Shown piece after piece: positions 61,867 to 64,000 of a stretch of DNA of 64,000 bases. The notes beneath the pieces were generated by a model. The model searched no databases. It was not told where the DNA came from and saw nothing but the letters and a program-made list of their open reading frames with translations. The stretch's first letter is position 1; every line of letters begins with the position of its first letter. A program made the translations under genes and the position numbers. Source of the stretch: Bifidobacterium thermophilum (GTDB lineage: Bacteria > Actinomycetota > Actinomycetes > Actinomycetales > Bifidobacteriaceae); the NCBI GenBank assembly GCA_000741495.1, contig JGZV01000006.1, positions 1 to 64,000 on the forward strand. Direction: 5' to 3'.

Positions 61867-63589
61867 ATGGGAGTGATGGTATTGAGTTCCGTGAATTCTG
61901 AGCGAACACGCCGCGTATCACGCGCCGCCACCACCATGCTTGGCTTGCGAGCTCGGCTTGCCGCCACCCCCCAAGCTCGTCTCCTGGCTACTGACCGTTC
62001 TGGTAGCCGCATTCGGTGGAATGCTGCGGTTCATCAGGCTTGGCGAGCCGCACGCCGTAGTATTCGACGAAACCTACTATGTCAAAGACGCGTGGACGAT
62101 GCTGCAAACCGGTGAGCCACGCAACTGGCCGGAATTCCTCACCCGCAACACGCTGGACTATCCCATCGATACGCTGTTCGCCAACGGGGACACCAACACC
62201 TGGCTCAGCAGCGCGGAATACGTGGTACACCCGCCGGTGGGCAAATGGTGTATCGCACTCGGCATGACGCTGTTCGGCGGGGCCGGCAACACGTTCGCGT
62301 GGCGGGCGAGCACGGCGATTGCGGGGACAATCGCCATCGTCATCATGATTCGCGTGGCCTTGCGACTGTTCGGCAACCTGTCGATTGCACTGGCCGCCGG
62401 CCTGCTCATGTCCGTGGATGGCGTGGGTATCACGTTGAGCCGCACCGGCCTGCTGGATATCTTCATCATGGTGTTCGTGCTCGGTGCGTTCGACTTGCTA
62501 CTCATGCACCGTGATTGGGCTCGTGCGAAACTGCGAGCGCGGTACGCGATTGAGTCCAGACGCCGGGATGCCCGGTGGGTTCCTGATACGTCCCGTCGTG
62601 CACGCCGCGCCCGGCGCATGCAAACCGGCGACCATCCCGGCAGCGAGCGCAGTCAGGCGATGCTGTTGGATTCACGCGGCCCGGTCATCGCGTTCTCCTG
62701 GTATCGTGTCGCCGCTGCGATTCTGATTGGTTTGGCGACAGGCGTCAAATGGTCGGGCATCTATTTCATGGCGGTATTCTGCGTGATCAGTGTGATCTGG
62801 GATGCGTGGGAACGCTACCGTGCCGGGTACCGCAGCTGGCTGTCCACCGGCCTGTTGTGTGACGCGCCGCTGACCGCCGTGTATATGCTGCCGCTGTGGG
62901 CGGGCACGTATCTGGCCGGATGGGCGGGCTGGTTCATTCACCCGGATTCGTATATGCACGATTGGGCGCATACTCACCCCGGGCAGGGGGTCATGTGGCT
63001 GCCGGAGGGGTTGCGTTCTTTTGTGGAATATCACAAAGAGATGTGGCAGTTCCATACCACGCTTGACGCGCCGCACGATTACAAGGCGAATCCGCTGACG
63101 TGGCCGTTGCAGGTGCGGCCGACCAGTTTCTATTGGGAGAAAATCAGCGGGCATCCGGGATTGTGTTCTCTGGCGCCGCACTCGCAGTGTGTGTCGGCGG
63201 TTACGTCACTGGGTAATCCGCTGATTTGGTGGCTTGGATCGTTGTGCACAATCATCGGTATCGGTATCGCAATCGCCCGGCATGGCGACTGGCGGATTTG
63301 GGCGGTGCTTGCCGGGTTCCTTGGCGGCTGGCTGCCGTGGGCGCAGTATCTGAATCGCACCACGTTCACGTTTTATTCGATTGTGATTCTGCCGTGGATT
63401 ATTCTCGCAATCTGCTATGTCGGCGATGCGGTACGGCGCCGGGTCAATGCAGGAACCTGGCGGATTACGCTGGGGACCACGCTGTTGCTGGTCTGTCTTG
63501 TGTCGGCGTTCTTCTACCCGATTTGGACGGCGATGCCGGTTCCGTACGAGTTCTGGCTCAGTCATATGTGGTTCAAGTCATGGATCTGA
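61867..63589 (+). CDS. PMT-family protein O-mannosyltransferase (frameshifted at the N terminus)
   Basis: A GT39/PMT membrane glycosyltransferase that moves mannose from polyprenyl-phosphate-mannose to exported proteins. The first loop carries RLGEPHAVVFDETYYVKDAW with the catalytic DE pair, then HPPVGKWCIALGM, the usual PMT motifs, and YNPLTWP-like KANPLTWPLQVRPTSFYW in the third luminal loop; about ten membrane segments follow. The natural start is ATG 61867 (MGVMVLSSVNSERTRRVSR), six bases after TATCCT, so leaderless. It meets the main frame only if the C6 run 61967-61972 loses one C, giving LAATPKLVSWLLTVLVAAFG. As given, the main frame opens at TTG 61940. It is divergent from rsmI. Confidence 0.9.
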
Positions 63590-63639
63590 GGTTCCGAGCG
63601 CGACTGGCGTGGCGTATCTGGCTGTGGTGCGACCGGTTG

Positions 63640-63835
63640 GTCACACGGCGGGCAGATACCCATGCCGGACCAAGCCGACACCCACGGTATCCAGCCGCCA
63701 TGCAACCAACCAGTCACATCACAGCCAAGTACCGTCCCAATCCAGCCCACGGACGACACTACCCCGCCGCCATGCAACCAACCGGCCACACCACAGCCAG
63801 ATACCCCGGCAAGCACAACACCCAACCGGCATAAC
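63640..63835. repeat. C/A-rich tandem repeats after the PMT gene
   Basis: CCGCCATGCAACCAACC-GCCACA-CACAGCCA-type units at 63695-63734 and 63767-63810 are about 85% identical and 72 bp apart; a third, more diverged copy begins near 63630 (GGTTGGTCACAC...GCAGATACCC). The array lies between the convergent PMT gene and the gene at the window edge, with the same AGATACCC core as the 41-kb array. Confidence 0.6.
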
Positions 63836-63880
63836 CCGCGCACAACTCCCGCGGCCCCCCGCAAGCGGATGCGGCACGAT

Positions 63881-64000
63881 TTACACCGGCCGGAACTCGT
63901 AAATCATCGTGCGGTCGCCGAAATACAGCGTATCCTTCCATGTCGGCATATCCGCCCGACTGCTTTCGGCTGTTTGACCGGCACGAAGAACCAGCGCACC
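63881..64000 (-). CDS. C-terminal end of a gene that runs off the window
   Basis: The minus strand reads 39 residues in from the window edge (ending DTLYFGDRTMIYEFRPV) to a TAA at 63881-63883. The frame is open to position 64000. It is too short to recognise; the composition is that of an ordinary soluble domain. Confidence 0.5.
   Translation of the reverse strand, partial: GALVLRAGQTAESSRADMPTWKDTLYFGDRTMIYEFRPV

Overview
The window looks like chromosomal DNA from a high-GC actinobacterium, most probably a Bifidobacterium. The pointers are an actinobacterial-type inositol-1-phosphate synthase, a PMT-family mannosyltransferase, a FimA/FimB-like sortase-dependent pilus cluster, a C1B aminopeptidase, GC-rich hairpin terminators and several genes whose starts look leaderless. 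I cannot fix the species. No prophage, rRNA, IS element or CRISPR array is visible. Two near-consensus ParB (parS) sites suggest the segment may lie in the origin-proximal part of the chromosome.

Layout. 0-5 kb: an ADP-ribosylglycohydrolase, then a minus-strand metal/stress cluster (P-type ATPase, HMA chaperone, a Ric-like fragment, a Crp/Fnr regulator) behind a class II FNR-type promoter. 5.5-10 kb: a broken hypothetical gene, an AAA/DUF4143 ATPase and a UvrD-like helicase. 10-16.4 kb: a pilus locus (vWA tip pilin, LPxTG major pilin, HTH protein, class C sortase running in frame into a rhomboid protease). 16.7-19.7 kb: acyP, a YggS-like PLP protein, gluQ and an unknown. 20.4-30 kb: tRNA-Lys, MIP channel, glf, ino1, a class A PBP and leuA, with a dispersed palindromic repeat. 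30-32.5 kb: two tiny ORFs, hsp20 and a CDF transporter. 32.7-40.3 kb: a complete Wadjet (jetABCD) SMC-type anti-plasmid system, translationally coupled to a Bcp peroxiredoxin. 41-50.7 kb: a C/A-rich degenerate repeat array, tRNA-Ser, a DUF6541 membrane protein, an ABC permease with a nucleotide-site-degenerate ABC partner, an HD protein, a class II glutamine amidotransferase and kup. 51-57.6 kb: tatD/pepC, an HxlR regulator with an NmrA-like reductase, and a zinc-macrodomain plus SirTM pair for reversible protein ADP-ribosylation. 57.7-64 kb: metG, an AbiEi-like/LRV-like pair, rsmI, a PMT mannosyltransferase and the end of one more gene.

Most distinctive observations: the jet operon with bcp as a fifth coupled gene and a 14-bp perfect ParB palindrome inside jetD; an ABC subunit lacking Walker A, the LSGGQ signature and the H-loop histidine; a sortase-rhomboid continuous ORF; a textbook FNR-type box upstream of a metal ATPase operon whose last gene is the likely regulator; and a macrodomain/SirTM pair without its usual lipoyl partners. 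Six genes are each interrupted near one end by exactly one extra base in a homopolymer-rich stretch, always in the same direction. This is either a systematic sequence error or a set of slippage/phase-variation sites, and it affects how starts should be read.
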